Shown here in pieces: positions 5,821 through 12,626 of a DNA stretch of 13,270 nucleotides. Source of the DNA: Candidatus Moranbacteria bacterium UBA4824. Lineage in GTDB: Bacteria; Patescibacteriota; Minisyncoccia; Moranbacterales; UBA2206. The DNA is taken from contig DHFM01000038.1 in assembly GCA_002400405.1 (NCBI GenBank), forward strand, positions 1 to 13,270, read 5' to 3'. Numbering within the stretch: position 1 is the stretch's first letter; each line of letters starts with the position of its first letter. A program made the translations under genes and the position numbers. The notes beneath the pieces are model-generated. The model was not told where the DNA came from. It saw only the letters and a program-made list of their open reading frames with translations, and made no database searches.

Positions 5821-8007
5821 TTACTCCAAATGAATTTTCTCCGAAAACTTTTTCAGGGCATCAGCTAATAGCGGGTGTCCTTTTAATTTGGGATCAACTT
5901 CTAATAGATCTTTTGCTTCGGTGCGGGCGAATTTGATGAGTTTGACGTTGGAGAGGTGTTTCATGGCAATGTCGGGTAATCCTGACTGAATGGTGCCAAA
6001 AAATTGTCCTGGACCACGTAGTTTCAAATCATGTTCGGAAATTTCAAAACCATCATTGGTTTTTTCCAGCGTAGAGACGCGATTAATCGCGTCTCTACTA
6101 GATAGGAACAAAAAACAATAAGACTGCTCTTTCCCGCGTCCAACTCGTCCACGAAATTGATGTAGTTGAGTCAAGCCAAAGCGTTCGCAGTTTTCAATTA
6201 GTATTACAGTAGCATTAGGAATGTCAATACCAACTTCCACTACAGAGGTAGAAACTAAAATATCAAATTCTTTGTTTTTGAATTTCTCCATTACATCTTC
6301 TTTCTCTTTGGCTTTTAGTTTTCCATGAAGAAGCCCCAATTTAAATTCAGGAAATATGACTCGCGATAATCTTGCGTGTTCCTCTTTGACAGCTTTGACA
6401 TCGACCATACTTTCAGAAAGCGATTCCTCAATTAATGGCAAAATAACAAAAGCTTGCTGGCCTTTTTTAATTTCGCTTTTTATAAATTCGTAAATATTGT
6501 TTCTTTCACTGGGTGTAATTATTTTAGTGATAATAGGTTTTCTATTTTTAGGCATTTCATCAAGAATGGAAAGATCTAAACTGCCGAAAAACGCAATAGC
6601 TAAGGTTCTTGGAATCGGCGTAGCGGTCATAGTGAGTAGATGGGGGATAGCTTTTTTATTTCCATCGTCGAGGTTCATAGTTTCACTTTGAAGCGTTGCG
6701 CGTTGCGCGACGCCGAAGCGATGTTGTTCATCGATAATTACCAGTGCTAGATTTTTGAATTTAACATCTTTTTGAATAAGGGCGTGAGTGCCAATAACTA
6801 AATTTATTTTACCATCAGAAATTTCTTTTAATAATTCACCACGGTCTTTAGACACCGAGTGTCCAATTGGACACTCGGTGTCTTTTGAGGAAATTAATTT
6901 ATAAGAACTTGTTAATAAAGCTATGTTTATATTATAATCTTTAAAAATTTCACAAAAACTTTCAAAATGTTGACGAGCCAAAACTTCAGTGGGTGCCATA
7001 AGAGCCGTTTGATAGCCGGCGGAAATTGTTTGCAGTGCTGAGATGGCGGCTACAATTGTTTTGCCTGATCCAACGTCACCGTTAAGCAGTCGATTCATTG
7101 GCCGTGGTTTTTCTAAATCTTTCAAAATTTCAAAAGTTGCCTTTCTTTGAGCGTCAGTGAGTTTAAAAGGTAATTCGAGCGTAAATTTTTTGATTAGTTT
7201 TTCATTAAATTCTATTTTGTTGGAATCTTTTTCTTCCCAGTTTTTTCTAATTTCCAAAGTTCTAATTTGCACTAAAAACATTTCCTGAAAGGCCATTCTT
7301 TTTTGAGCGCGAAGGAGTTTTTCCATATCATCTGGAAAATGGATTTGCAAAAGGGTAGTATAGATATCAGGTAGACTATATTTTTTTCTAATTTCTTCTG
7401 GCAAAATATCGGGAATATTTTTCGCCAAAGGGAGAAGTGTTTTTATTTGCCAGCGAATCCATTTGGAAGTGATACCGGAAGTTTCGCTGTAAATTGGGAC
7501 GAGACGCCCAGTGTTGGTGGTATCACGAGTGGATTTTTCAAAGGCAGGATTACTCATGGAAAAATATTTCCCGCCTCGCGCCTGCCTCGCCGAGTCAAGG
7601 CGGGTCGACGAGCGGTTGTCTCCGCGAGTCGAGGCGGGCCCACTCATTCCTAATTTTCCGGAAAATCTTGCGGTAGATCCGACTGGGAAATTTTCCAAAA
7701 TATAGGGTTGATTAAACCAAACAGCTTTCAGAAGATTTTCATTTTCGTCTTCTAAAATTATTTCTGTGATAGTCATTTTTCGCCTAAAGAGTCGATTGTT
7801 TTTAGCTTTTGTAATTTTGCCTTCGACTGTAATAGCTTGCCCAACAAAATCATTTGAAAGCGGAACGATTTTAGAAAAATCATCATAACGAAAAGGAAGA
7901 TAAAAGAGCAAATCTTTGATTGTAAAAAGTCCGAGCTTTTCCATAACACGGATATATTTAGGCGTAATACGCGGAACAGATTTTAGTGAAGTGTTTATGT
8001 CTAGCAT
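5821..8007 (-). CDS. recG: ATP-dependent DNA helicase RecG with three in-frame palindromic inserts
   Basis: RecG reverses stalled forks and processes branched DNA. The 728 residues cover a wedge/OB domain (about 50-170) and both helicase lobes: LLNGDVGSGKT (Walker A, 307-317), IIDEQHRFG (424-432), TMTATPIPRT (459-468), STSVVEVGIDIPNA (586-599), HQFRGRVGRG (616-625) and the C-terminal TNDGFEISEHDLKLRGPGQF. It is somewhat longer than the roughly 690 residues of E. coli RecG because of foreign segments. Residues 124-146 come from a 69-bp GC-rich repeat, about 375-386 from a 34-bp palindrome, and about 637-646 from a 28-bp palindrome. All stay in frame and fall between, not inside, helicase motifs, so the enzyme is probably active. 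ATG 8007 is preferred: TATACT on the minus strand ends 6 nt upstream, predicting a leaderless message. Confidence 0.97.
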   Translation of the reverse strand: MLDINTSLKSVPRITPKYIRVMEKLGLFTIKDLLFYLPFRYDDFSKIVPLSNDFVGQAITVEGKITKAKNNRLFRRKMTITEIILEDENENLLKAVWFNQPYILENFPVGSTARFSGKLGMSGPASTRGDNRSSTRLDSARQARGGKYFSMSNPAFEKSTRDTTNTGRLVPIYSETSGITSKWIRWQIKTLLPLAKNIPDILPEEIRKKYSLPDIYTTLLQIHFPDDMEKLLRAQKRMAFQEMFLVQIRTLEIRKNWEEKDSNKIEFNEKLIKKFTLELPFKLTDAQRKATFEILKDLEKPRPMNRLLNGDVGSGKTIVAAISALQTISAGYQTALMAPTEVLARQHFESFCEIFKDYNINIALLTSSYKLISSKDTECPIGHSVSKDRGELLKEISDGKINLVIGTHALIQKDVKFKNLALVIIDEQHRFGVAQRATLQSETMNLDDGNKKAIPHLLTMTATPIPRTLAIAFFGSLDLSILDEMPKNRKPIITKIITPSERNNIYEFIKSEIKKGQQAFVILPLIEESLSESMVDVKAVKEEHARLSRVIFPEFKLGLLHGKLKAKEKEDVMEKFKNKEFDILVSTSVVEVGIDIPNATVILIENCERFGLTQLHQFRGRVGRGKEQSYCFLFLSSRDAINRVSTLEKTNDGFEISEHDLKLRGPGQFFGTIQSGLPDIAMKHLSNVKLIKFARTEAKDLLEVDPKLKGHPLLADALKKFSEKIHLE
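6071..6098. repeat. 28-bp perfect palindrome, in-frame in recG
   Basis: GTAGAGACGCGATT is followed directly by its exact complement AATCGCGTCTCTAC. It encodes RecG residues about 637-646 (RDAINRVSTL), between the end of the second helicase lobe and TNDGF. In other RecG proteins this linker varies, so the element may have replaced some native codons. Similar palindromes ending in GTAGAGACG are, from memory, dispersed in cyanobacteria and other phyla. Confidence 0.9.
6850..6883. repeat. 34-bp perfect palindrome, in-frame in recG
   Basis: AGACACCGAGTGTCCAA is followed by its exact complement TTGGACACTCGGTGTCT. It encodes about residues 375-386 (DTECPIGHSVSK) between LLTSSYK and GELLKEI. Ordinary RecG proteins have only a few residues here, so this looks like a clean insertion into a surface loop of the first helicase lobe. 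Confidence 0.92.
7570..7638. repeat. 69-bp GC-rich palindromic element, in-frame insert in recG
   Basis: It is bounded by CCCGCCTCGCG and CGAGGCGGG and is homologous to the 1-42 element in smpB, with about 27 extra bases on its left side (a nested CCTGCCTCGCCGAGTCAAGG block). Its length is exactly 23 codons. On the minus strand it encodes PASTRGDNRSSTR.., the same frame as PASTRGDRLSTRGG in SmpB. It lies in the wedge domain between LGMSG and KYFSMSNPAFE. Confidence 0.9.
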
Positions 8008-8013
8008 AAACTA

Positions 8014-8019
8014 AGTATA
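8014..8019 (-). promoter_or_regulatory. -10 box of recG, leaderless geometry
   Basis: On the minus strand TATACT is followed by TAGTTT and ATG 8007, so the transcript should start at the start codon. The -35 at 17 bp (TTTCTC region, 8037-8042) is weak. Confidence 0.5.
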
Positions 8020-8051
8020 GGATAAAAAGGGGAAAGGAGAAAGAGTGATAG

Positions 8052-8080
8052 TTGTAAAAAATAATTATCTATAGTAGTGT
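8052..8080 (+). promoter_or_regulatory. Possible tRNA promoter
   Basis: TTGTAA (8052-8057), a 17-bp spacer and TAGTGT (8075-8080) lie 15 nt before the tRNA. This is a moderate match to sigma70 consensus. Confidence 0.4.
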
Positions 8081-8095
8081 AGTTAAGAGGGCATT

Positions 8096-8168
8096 GTCCT
8101 CGTAGCTCAGTGGATAGAGCGTCTGGTTGCGGTCCAGAAGGTCGGAGGTTCGATTCCTCCCGAGGACA
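8096..8168 (+). tRNA. tRNA-Arg, anticodon GCG
   Basis: The 73-nt cloverleaf is complete. The acceptor GTCCTCG (8096-8102) pairs with CGAGGAC (8161-8167), with discriminator A8168. The D stem is GCTC/GAGC, the anticodon stem TCTGG/CCAGA with loop TTGCGGT, and the T stem GGAGG/CCTCC with loop TTCGATT. The variable loop is AGGTC. The anticodon is GCG (8129-8131), reading CGC and CGU. CCA is not encoded. Most bacteria use ACG, edited to ICG, for these codons, so GCG is unusual. Confidence 0.95.
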
Positions 8169-8176
8169 CACATAAA

Positions 8177-8200
8177 ACGTAATTAATTACGTAATTTTTT
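8177..8200. terminator. Possible terminator after tRNA-Arg
   Basis: The perfect 16-bp palindrome ACGTAATTAATTACGT (8177-8192) is followed by AA and six T. It starts 9 nt after the tRNA and overlaps the stop of the convergent permease gene at its end. It is AT-rich, so only a moderate terminator. Confidence 0.5.
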
Positions 8201-9416
8201 ATTCATACCTCAACGCTTCAATTGGACTTAAATTAGCGGCTCTTCGGGCAGGATAGAACCCAAAAACTATTCCCACTCCGGCGGAAACGCTAAATGCTAG
8301 AATAATTGAACCAAAAGAAATTTCAGTGGAAATGGAAGTGGCGAATTTTGGAATTATAATTGAAGCGATCCAACCGAGAAAAATTCCCAGTGTTCCTCCG
8401 ATGAAAGTGAGCATTATCGCTTCGGCTAAAAATTGCAGATTGATATAGATTTTTTTGATACCAACTGCTTTTCGCAAGCCAATTTCGCGCGTTCTTTCCG
8501 TGACGGTGGTGAGCATCATATTCATAATACCAATTCCACCGACCAAAAGTGAAATACCGGCAATAGAAGAAAGCAAGATAGTGAGAGTACCCGTAATACT
8601 GGAAGCAGTGGAGATTATGTCAGTTTGATTGGTAATGCTAAAATCAGCATCAACCGAGTCTTCAATTTTATGAAGTCTCAGAAGAATTTCAGTAATTTGC
8701 TCTTGAACAGAAGTCATAATTTCTTGACTTTCGGCTGCTATATTTATCCCGCTTACATAATCCGAATCGGACAAAAAATGTTGGTAAGCAGTAAGAGGAA
8801 CATAAATAACATCATCTGCGTTGTTAAAGCCGCTTCCGCCTTTAGACACAGTCATCCCTACGACCTCAAAATCAACATTTTTTATTTTTATTACTTTTCC
8901 CACGGGATCAATTCCTTCCCCAAATAAATCATCTCTGGTGGTTGGCCCGAGGACGGCTACTTTGGAAGATTTTTTGATATGTTGGTCGGTTATAAAAACG
9001 CCAAGATCAATTTCAATATTTCGAACAGTGGAGTAGTCAGGAGATGTGCCAATAACTCGAGTGTTAGTGTTGTTTCCTTTAGCGGTAATTTGATTGCGAT
9101 CGGAAATTTCCGGTGCCACTCCAATTATTCCTTCCGTTTCATTTCGTATTGCTTCCACATCACTGATTTTTAGGGTTTGCGCTCCGCCTCGCCCACCCAT
9201 AATCATTCCACTTTTTTGTGCTCCGGGAGAAATCATAATTAAATTGGATCCAATTGATTGAATATTTTTTTCAATGGAACTTTGCGCTCCTTGGCCGATT
9301 GAAACCATTGTTATAACGGAAGCAATGCCGATAACAATGCCTAAAATAGTCAGACTTGATCGGACTTTATTTCCTGTGAGAGCCCAGAGTGTTTCTTTGA
9401 ATAAATCTTGGATCAT
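8199..9416 (-). CDS. ABC transporter permease, MacB/YknZ type (FtsX-like)
   Basis: The 405-residue protein has the MacB layout: an N-terminal segment FKETLWALTGNKVRSSLTILGIVIG (6-30) leading into the first membrane helix, a large extracytoplasmic MacB core domain (about 45-255), then three helices near the C-terminus with ERTREIGLRKAVG between them and the typical ending YPARRAANLSPIEALRYE. It partners the ATPase encoded just upstream. The frame is open back to 9506, but I place the start at ATG 9416 because the family begins there and the extra 30 residues are read from a hairpin repeat that also overlaps the ATPase gene. The gap to the ATPase stop is 31 nt. With the adaptor it would form a YknXYZ- or MacAB-like exporter of peptides or envelope-damaging compounds; the substrate is unknown. 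Confidence 0.9.
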   Translation of the reverse strand: MIQDLFKETLWALTGNKVRSSLTILGIVIGIASVITMVSIGQGAQSSIEKNIQSIGSNLIMISPGAQKSGMIMGGRGGAQTLKISDVEAIRNETEGIIGVAPEISDRNQITAKGNNTNTRVIGTSPDYSTVRNIEIDLGVFITDQHIKKSSKVAVLGPTTRDDLFGEGIDPVGKVIKIKNVDFEVVGMTVSKGGSGFNNADDVIYVPLTAYQHFLSDSDYVSGINIAAESQEIMTSVQEQITEILLRLHKIEDSVDADFSITNQTDIISTASSITGTLTILLSSIAGISLLVGGIGIMNMMLTTVTERTREIGLRKAVGIKKIYINLQFLAEAIMLTFIGGTLGIFLGWIASIIIPKFATSISTEISFGSIILAFSVSAGVGIVFGFYPARRAANLSPIEALRYE

Positions 9417-9427
9417 GAAGCATGAAA

Positions 9428-9476
9428 CATATAACATGTAACAATTTTTATTTTGTTTCCTGTTGCATGTTGTATG
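9428..9476. repeat. Imperfect inverted repeat across the ATPase/permease junction
   Basis: CATATAACATGTAACA (9428-9443) pairs with TGTTGCATGTTGTATG (9461-9476) at 14 of 16 positions, with a 17-nt AT-rich loop. It covers the last codons and stop of the ATPase gene (tail HIPYNMQQETK) and the spacer before the permease ATG. It may be an inserted short element or an mRNA hairpin that tunes permease translation. Confidence 0.6.
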
Positions 9477-10161
9477 GTATATGATTATTAATTTCGTCTT
9501 TTTCAATTATGCCATCGCGGACAAAAATTATACGGTTAGCATAGTTGGCTACATCCATTTCGTGGGTGATGAGAATTATTGTGTGGCCTTTTTTGTTTAA
9601 TTCACGAAGAGCTTCCATTACAGTTCGACTGGTTTTAGTGTCGAGATTGCCGGTTGGTTCGTCGGCTAAAATGATGGAAGGATTGTTGATAAGCGCGCGG
9701 GCGATTGCTACTCGTTGCATTTGTCCGCCGGAGAGTTGATTGGAAAGATTTTGAAATTTGTTTTCTTCCATACCGGCATAGTGCAGACATTGCTTGGCTC
9801 TTTCCAGTCTTTCTTGATTAGTAGTTTTGGTGTAGAGCAAAGGAAGCATGACGTTTCGAAGAACAGTAGTTCTTGGCAATAGATTGAAAGATTGAAAAAC
9901 AAAACCAATTTTATTTTTTCGAAGCTCGGAAAGTTCATCGTCATTAAGTTTTGAAACTTCTCGTCCATCCAAAAAATATTCTCCACTGGTAGGGTTATCC
10001 AGCGCACCAAGGATATGCATTAAAGTTGATTTTCCTGAACCACTTGGGCCAATAATGGAAACAAATTCTCCTTCAGAAATTTCAAAAGAAACATTATTAA
10101 GAGCAAATGTTTTAGTGTCGCCATTTTGATAAATTTTTGTCAGATTTTTGCAAGAAATCAT
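9448..10161 (-). CDS. ABC transporter ATP-binding protein, MacB/LolD/YknY type
   Basis: The 237-residue nucleotide-binding domain carries GPSGSGKST (Walker A, 38-46), Q-loop Q90 in FVFQSFNLLP, signature LSGGQMQR (143-150), IILADEPTGNLD (Walker B and D-loop, 163-174) and switch His200 in LITHEMD. SFNLLPRTTVLRNVMLPLLY is typical of the MacB/LolD/FtsE exporter branch. It works with the permease encoded 31 nt downstream. The last dozen residues (after EKDE) derive from a hairpin repeat and are probably not functional. Upstream, a MITE-like element (10176-10327) separates it from the adaptor gene. The element ends 14 nt from the ATG, so expression may depend on readthrough or on a promoter at the element's end. 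Confidence 0.95.
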   Translation of the reverse strand: MISCKNLTKIYQNGDTKTFALNNVSFEISEGEFVSIIGPSGSGKSTLMHILGALDNPTSGEYFLDGREVSKLNDDELSELRKNKIGFVFQSFNLLPRTTVLRNVMLPLLYTKTTNQERLERAKQCLHYAGMEENKFQNLSNQLSGGQMQRVAIARALINNPSIILADEPTGNLDTKTSRTVMEALRELNKKGHTIILITHEMDVANYANRIIFVRDGIIEKDEINNHIPYNMQQETK

Positions 10162-10175
10162 AAACTAATTCTTTT

Positions 10176-10327
10176 AGGACTTACGCATTTGCTCACGTCA
10201 AGATATGCTCGTCGCGAAAGCAATTATAAAATTTAACAACTCGCCAGTAATTAAGAATCAGTTAGTAGTAAAATATTTTCCTAGTGACTGCGTTAATATC
10301 TTTTCCGCAATCAAATGCGTAAGTCCT
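10176..10327. mobile_element. MITE-like element, copy A
   Basis: The element is 152 bp, with perfect 16-bp terminal inverted repeats AGGACTTACGCATTTG (10176-10191) and CAAATGCGTAAGTCCT (10312-10327). It has no coding capacity. Copy B at 11522-11671 is about 85% identical by eye and in the same orientation. Inner inverted segments (AAGATAT near the left, ATATCTT near the right; GCTCGTCGC against GTGAC) suggest the whole element can fold into one long stem. No clear target-site duplication is seen. No transposase is in the window. Confidence 0.9.
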
Positions 10328-10346
10328 ATTTTTAATAAATTCCGTA

Positions 10347-11504
10347 TTACATTCCCGGAATTCTCACTGCTGAATTTCTTTGCGTTGAAGTTCCGGTTTT
10401 CGCGGTTGTGGGTGAAGTTGCTTTGATTGTTTGTGTGATAACATTTTCTCCTTCACTTATTCCGCTCACAATTTCCGTCTTAGTGGTGTTTTCCAAACCT
10501 ATCTCTACACTTTTTTTGTTTGGAATTCCGTTTTTCAAGATTTCGACATAATAATTTTTATTTTCTAATTTTACTGCGCTATTAGGAACGATAATAGTAT
10601 CTTGCTTAACTTCCGTTATAATTGAAGCGGAAACGCTCATCCCCGGTTTAATTTTTGAATCAAGCGAATCAAAATTGACAATGACATTGTATGTGACAAC
10701 TCCCGAGGTGGAAGTTCCCAGTGAATCTATTTTTTCCACTTTGCCGGAAGTTTCAAAATCAGAAATAGCATTAAATGTGAGCGTGGCGTTTTGGCTGATT
10801 TTAACATTAGCAATGTCAACTTCACTCACCTCAACTTGAGCTTTGAGTGTGTTTAGGTCTCCCAAGACGATTGGAGCTTGGGAATTGCTGTTTCCCGAAA
10901 GCCGACTCAAATCGTCTCCGTTTTTAATATTAACTGCATTGACTGTGCCAGAGATTGATGCCGTAACTTTTCTTTTAGCATAATCAGACTTGGAATTTTG
11001 ATAGCTCTCCCAAGTAGACTTTATGTTTTCTTCCGCTGTTTTTATCGAGATTTCCGCTGCTTCCAATTTTCGTTTGTAAATTGATTTTTCATCAGAATCA
11101 GCATCTTCATAATTATCCTTAGCCTCGCTCTTATTAGCTTTGGAAGTTTCTAGCGCGGACAATGATTGTAGATAAGTAGAATAAGCTTTGATAACATTCA
11201 CATTCAAATCCTCATTTTCTATTTCAAAAAGAAATTGGCCCTTTTTCACTTCATCGCCAACGGCGACGGAAAGATTGGCGACTGTGCCCGTGATGGTTGG
11301 ATCAATATTGGCACTGTCGTCAACAATCACATTGCCTGAACCGGAAACTGAAACTGACAACGTGCCTTTTTCCGCCACAGCGGTTTTATATTGCACAGCT
11401 GAATCATTTTTTTTTGAGGAATTATACCAATAATAGCTTCCCCCGACGATTATTATAATTCCAACAACCGCAATTATTTTTTTTTGAGCCAGAATTTTTT
11501 TCAT
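10347..11504 (-). CDS. Periplasmic-adaptor-type (HlyD/MacA/YknX) efflux subunit
   Basis: The 385-residue protein has an N-terminal signal anchor (about 9-27, rich in I/V/G) after a lysine-rich start. The first half of the lipoyl domain includes GTVANLSVAVGDEVKKGQFLFEIEN (73-97), a helical hairpin covers about 100-178 with alanine/lysine/glutamate repeats, and the second lipoyl half is TASISGTVNAVNIKNGD (181-197). Beta-barrel and membrane-proximal domains follow: VEVSEVDIANVKISQNATLTF (224-244), KIKPGMSVSASI (284-295), IIVPNSAV (304-311). The short hairpin fits adaptors of cells without a TolC-type tunnel, such as YknX. It is flanked on both sides by MITE-like copies A and B. Copy B ends 17 nt before the ATG, so the promoter, if separate, must lie in the element or in those 17 nt (TATATC, minus strand 11513-11518). 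Confidence 0.92.
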   Translation of the reverse strand: MKKILAQKKIIAVVGIIIIVGGSYYWYNSSKKNDSAVQYKTAVAEKGTLSVSVSGSGNVIVDDSANIDPTITGTVANLSVAVGDEVKKGQFLFEIENEDLNVNVIKAYSTYLQSLSALETSKANKSEAKDNYEDADSDEKSIYKRKLEAAEISIKTAEENIKSTWESYQNSKSDYAKRKVTASISGTVNAVNIKNGDDLSRLSGNSNSQAPIVLGDLNTLKAQVEVSEVDIANVKISQNATLTFNAISDFETSGKVEKIDSLGTSTSGVVTYNVIVNFDSLDSKIKPGMSVSASIITEVKQDTIIVPNSAVKLENKNYYVEILKNGIPNKKSVEIGLENTTKTEIVSGISEGENVITQTIKATSPTTAKTGTSTQRNSAVRIPGM

Positions 11505-11521
11505 AGCAGTTTGATATATTT

Positions 11522-11671
11522 AGGACTTACGCATTTGTTCGCGTTAAGATATGCTCGTCGCAAAAGCAACTATAAAATACAACAATTCGCCAGTAATTAA
11601 AAATTGCTTAAGAAAAATATTTTCCTAGCGACTGCGTTAATATCTTATTCGCAATCAAACGCATAAGTCCT
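11522..11671. mobile_element. MITE-like element, copy B
   Basis: The element is 150 bp. The left end AGGACTTACGCATTTG (11522-11537) is identical to copy A; the right end CAAACGCATAAGTCCT (11656-11671) has two changes from perfect symmetry, so this copy looks more decayed. It is in the same orientation as copy A, so the adaptor gene lies between direct repeats. Flanks GATATATTT on the left and GATATTATT on the right resemble an imperfect target duplication. It fills the gap between the DUF5666-like gene and the adaptor gene. Confidence 0.9.
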
Positions 11672-11675
11672 GATA

Positions 11676-12167
11676 TTATTTAGAATTAAAAACTCGAATG
11701 AGGCTAGCGCTGATTGTTCCATTTTCATTCGGACTGCCCATTACTACGATTTCATCTCCTGTTTTCAGATCAGCTATTTTCAGATCATCACGTTGTAATT
11801 TGATGAGTGTTTTTTCTGTTATTGTCACTGTATTTTCCTTGTCGTCGCGATCTTTGATAATCAGATTTGTTTCAGAAATAGAGAGAATTTTTCCTGCGAT
11901 GCCATGGGCGTTACGAAAATCTCGACCTTCAGCTTCACGCATAAAATCAGGTGGTGTTTTGCCAAAAAATTCAGGTTTTTTTCCGTCTCGCATATCAAAG
12001 TGTGGTCCCATGAAATTACGCTCATAATTATCAGCAAATTTATTTGAAAAGTGAGCTTTTTTGAGGCCGACTGCTACGCCAGAAGAAAAGACTAAAAATA
12101 GAAGTAGAATTTCTCCGATGATAATCAAGGTTATTTTTAGCGCGGTAGATTTTTTTAAGTCTTCCAT
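11676..12167 (-). CDS. Membrane-anchored DUF5666-like protein
   Basis: The 163-residue protein has one membrane helix (about 12-34), a charged linker with a phenylalanine- and proline-rich stretch (about 40-88) and a C-terminal beta-rich domain: GIAGKILSISETNLIIKDRD (89-108), TVTITEKTLIKL (113-124), IADLKTGDEIVVMGSPNENG (131-150), TISASLIRVF. This pattern matches DUF5666, an OB-like domain common in CPR and other bacteria with no known biochemical role. The frame is open further upstream, but ATG 12167 is preferred because it lies 4 nt after the stop of the preceding gene, which implies coupling, and removes a meaningless extension. Position after a sigma/anti-sigma pair and before an efflux adaptor suggests an envelope sensor or accessory; this is inference. 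Confidence 0.75.
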   Translation of the reverse strand: MEDLKKSTALKITLIIIGEILLLFLVFSSGVAVGLKKAHFSNKFADNYERNFMGPHFDMRDGKKPEFFGKTPPDFMREAEGRDFRNAHGIAGKILSISETNLIIKDRDDKENTVTITEKTLIKLQRDDLKIADLKTGDEIVVMGSPNENGTISASLIRVFNSK

Positions 12168-12171
12168 ATTT

Positions 12172-12585
12172 TTAGAAATAATATTTAGGCTGATTAAATT
12201 TATTATTGTAAACTTCAAAAATAAAATATATTGACAAAAGCAAGGTGAAAATAGGAATTAGTATTATCGCAAAGGTCATAGCAGGCAGTGTTTCCAAAAG
12301 AGAAAAGAAGAATTCTGGATAGTGTGAAGCGATAATAGTAGCATCAGAGAAAGCTAAAGAAAGAATATTCCAAAATTCTGAAAAGAGAATAGATTCCTTA
12401 AAGATAATGAAAAAATAAACAGCCGTCGAAGCGCTCGCAAAAGCTCCAAGCGTCGAAATTGCAATTTTTGTCCAGAAATTTCTTCTTTGAATTTTTTCAA
12501 TGCGCGCCAAAATCAAACCAGTTAATTTTTCTGGCGGATTTATCTCGGAAATATTTTTGAATAGTTGGTCTAATTTTTTGCTCAT
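12172..12585 (-). CDS. Small membrane protein, putative anti-sigma factor
   Basis: The 137-residue protein starts with a soluble helix-rich segment, KKLDQLFKNISEINPPEKLTGLILARIEKIQRR (3-35). The PPEKLTGLILARIE motif is the kind seen just before the membrane helix in anti-sigma-like proteins. Helices follow at about 40-62 and 103-125, with an amphipathic stretch between them. There is no zinc-binding HxxxCxxC motif, so it is not a ZAS-type anti-sigma factor. The role is inferred mainly from position: it is encoded 41 nt after the ECF sigma gene and overlaps no other gene. Alternatively it is an unrelated membrane protein. Confidence 0.6.
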   Translation of the reverse strand: MSKKLDQLFKNISEINPPEKLTGLILARIEKIQRRNFWTKIAISTLGAFASASTAVYFFIIFKESILFSEFWNILSLAFSDATIIASHYPEFFFSLLETLPAMTFAIILIPIFTLLLSIYFIFEVYNNKFNQPKYYF

Positions 12586-12626
12586 AATATTTATACGATT
12601 TAAAAATTAAAAAAGGTGCAAAATTA

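Noticed and set aside
6694..6716. GC-rich imperfect hairpin (CGTTGCGC .. GCGCGACG) in recG as a fourth insert
   Set aside because: It encodes FGVAQRATL, which is native RecG motif sequence, so codon use explains it.
9417..9506. Upstream 30-residue extension of the permease
   Set aside because: It is read through the hairpin repeat and the end of the ATPase gene and lacks family similarity; the MacB-type start is at 9416.
10205..10426. Plus-strand open frame of 73 codons
   Set aside because: It spans MITE-like copy A and the end of the adaptor gene and resembles no protein; an accident of the repeat.
12168..12218. 17-residue N-terminal extension of the DUF5666-like protein
   Set aside because: It overlaps the end of the preceding gene in another frame and ATG 12167 gives a normal membrane-anchor start.
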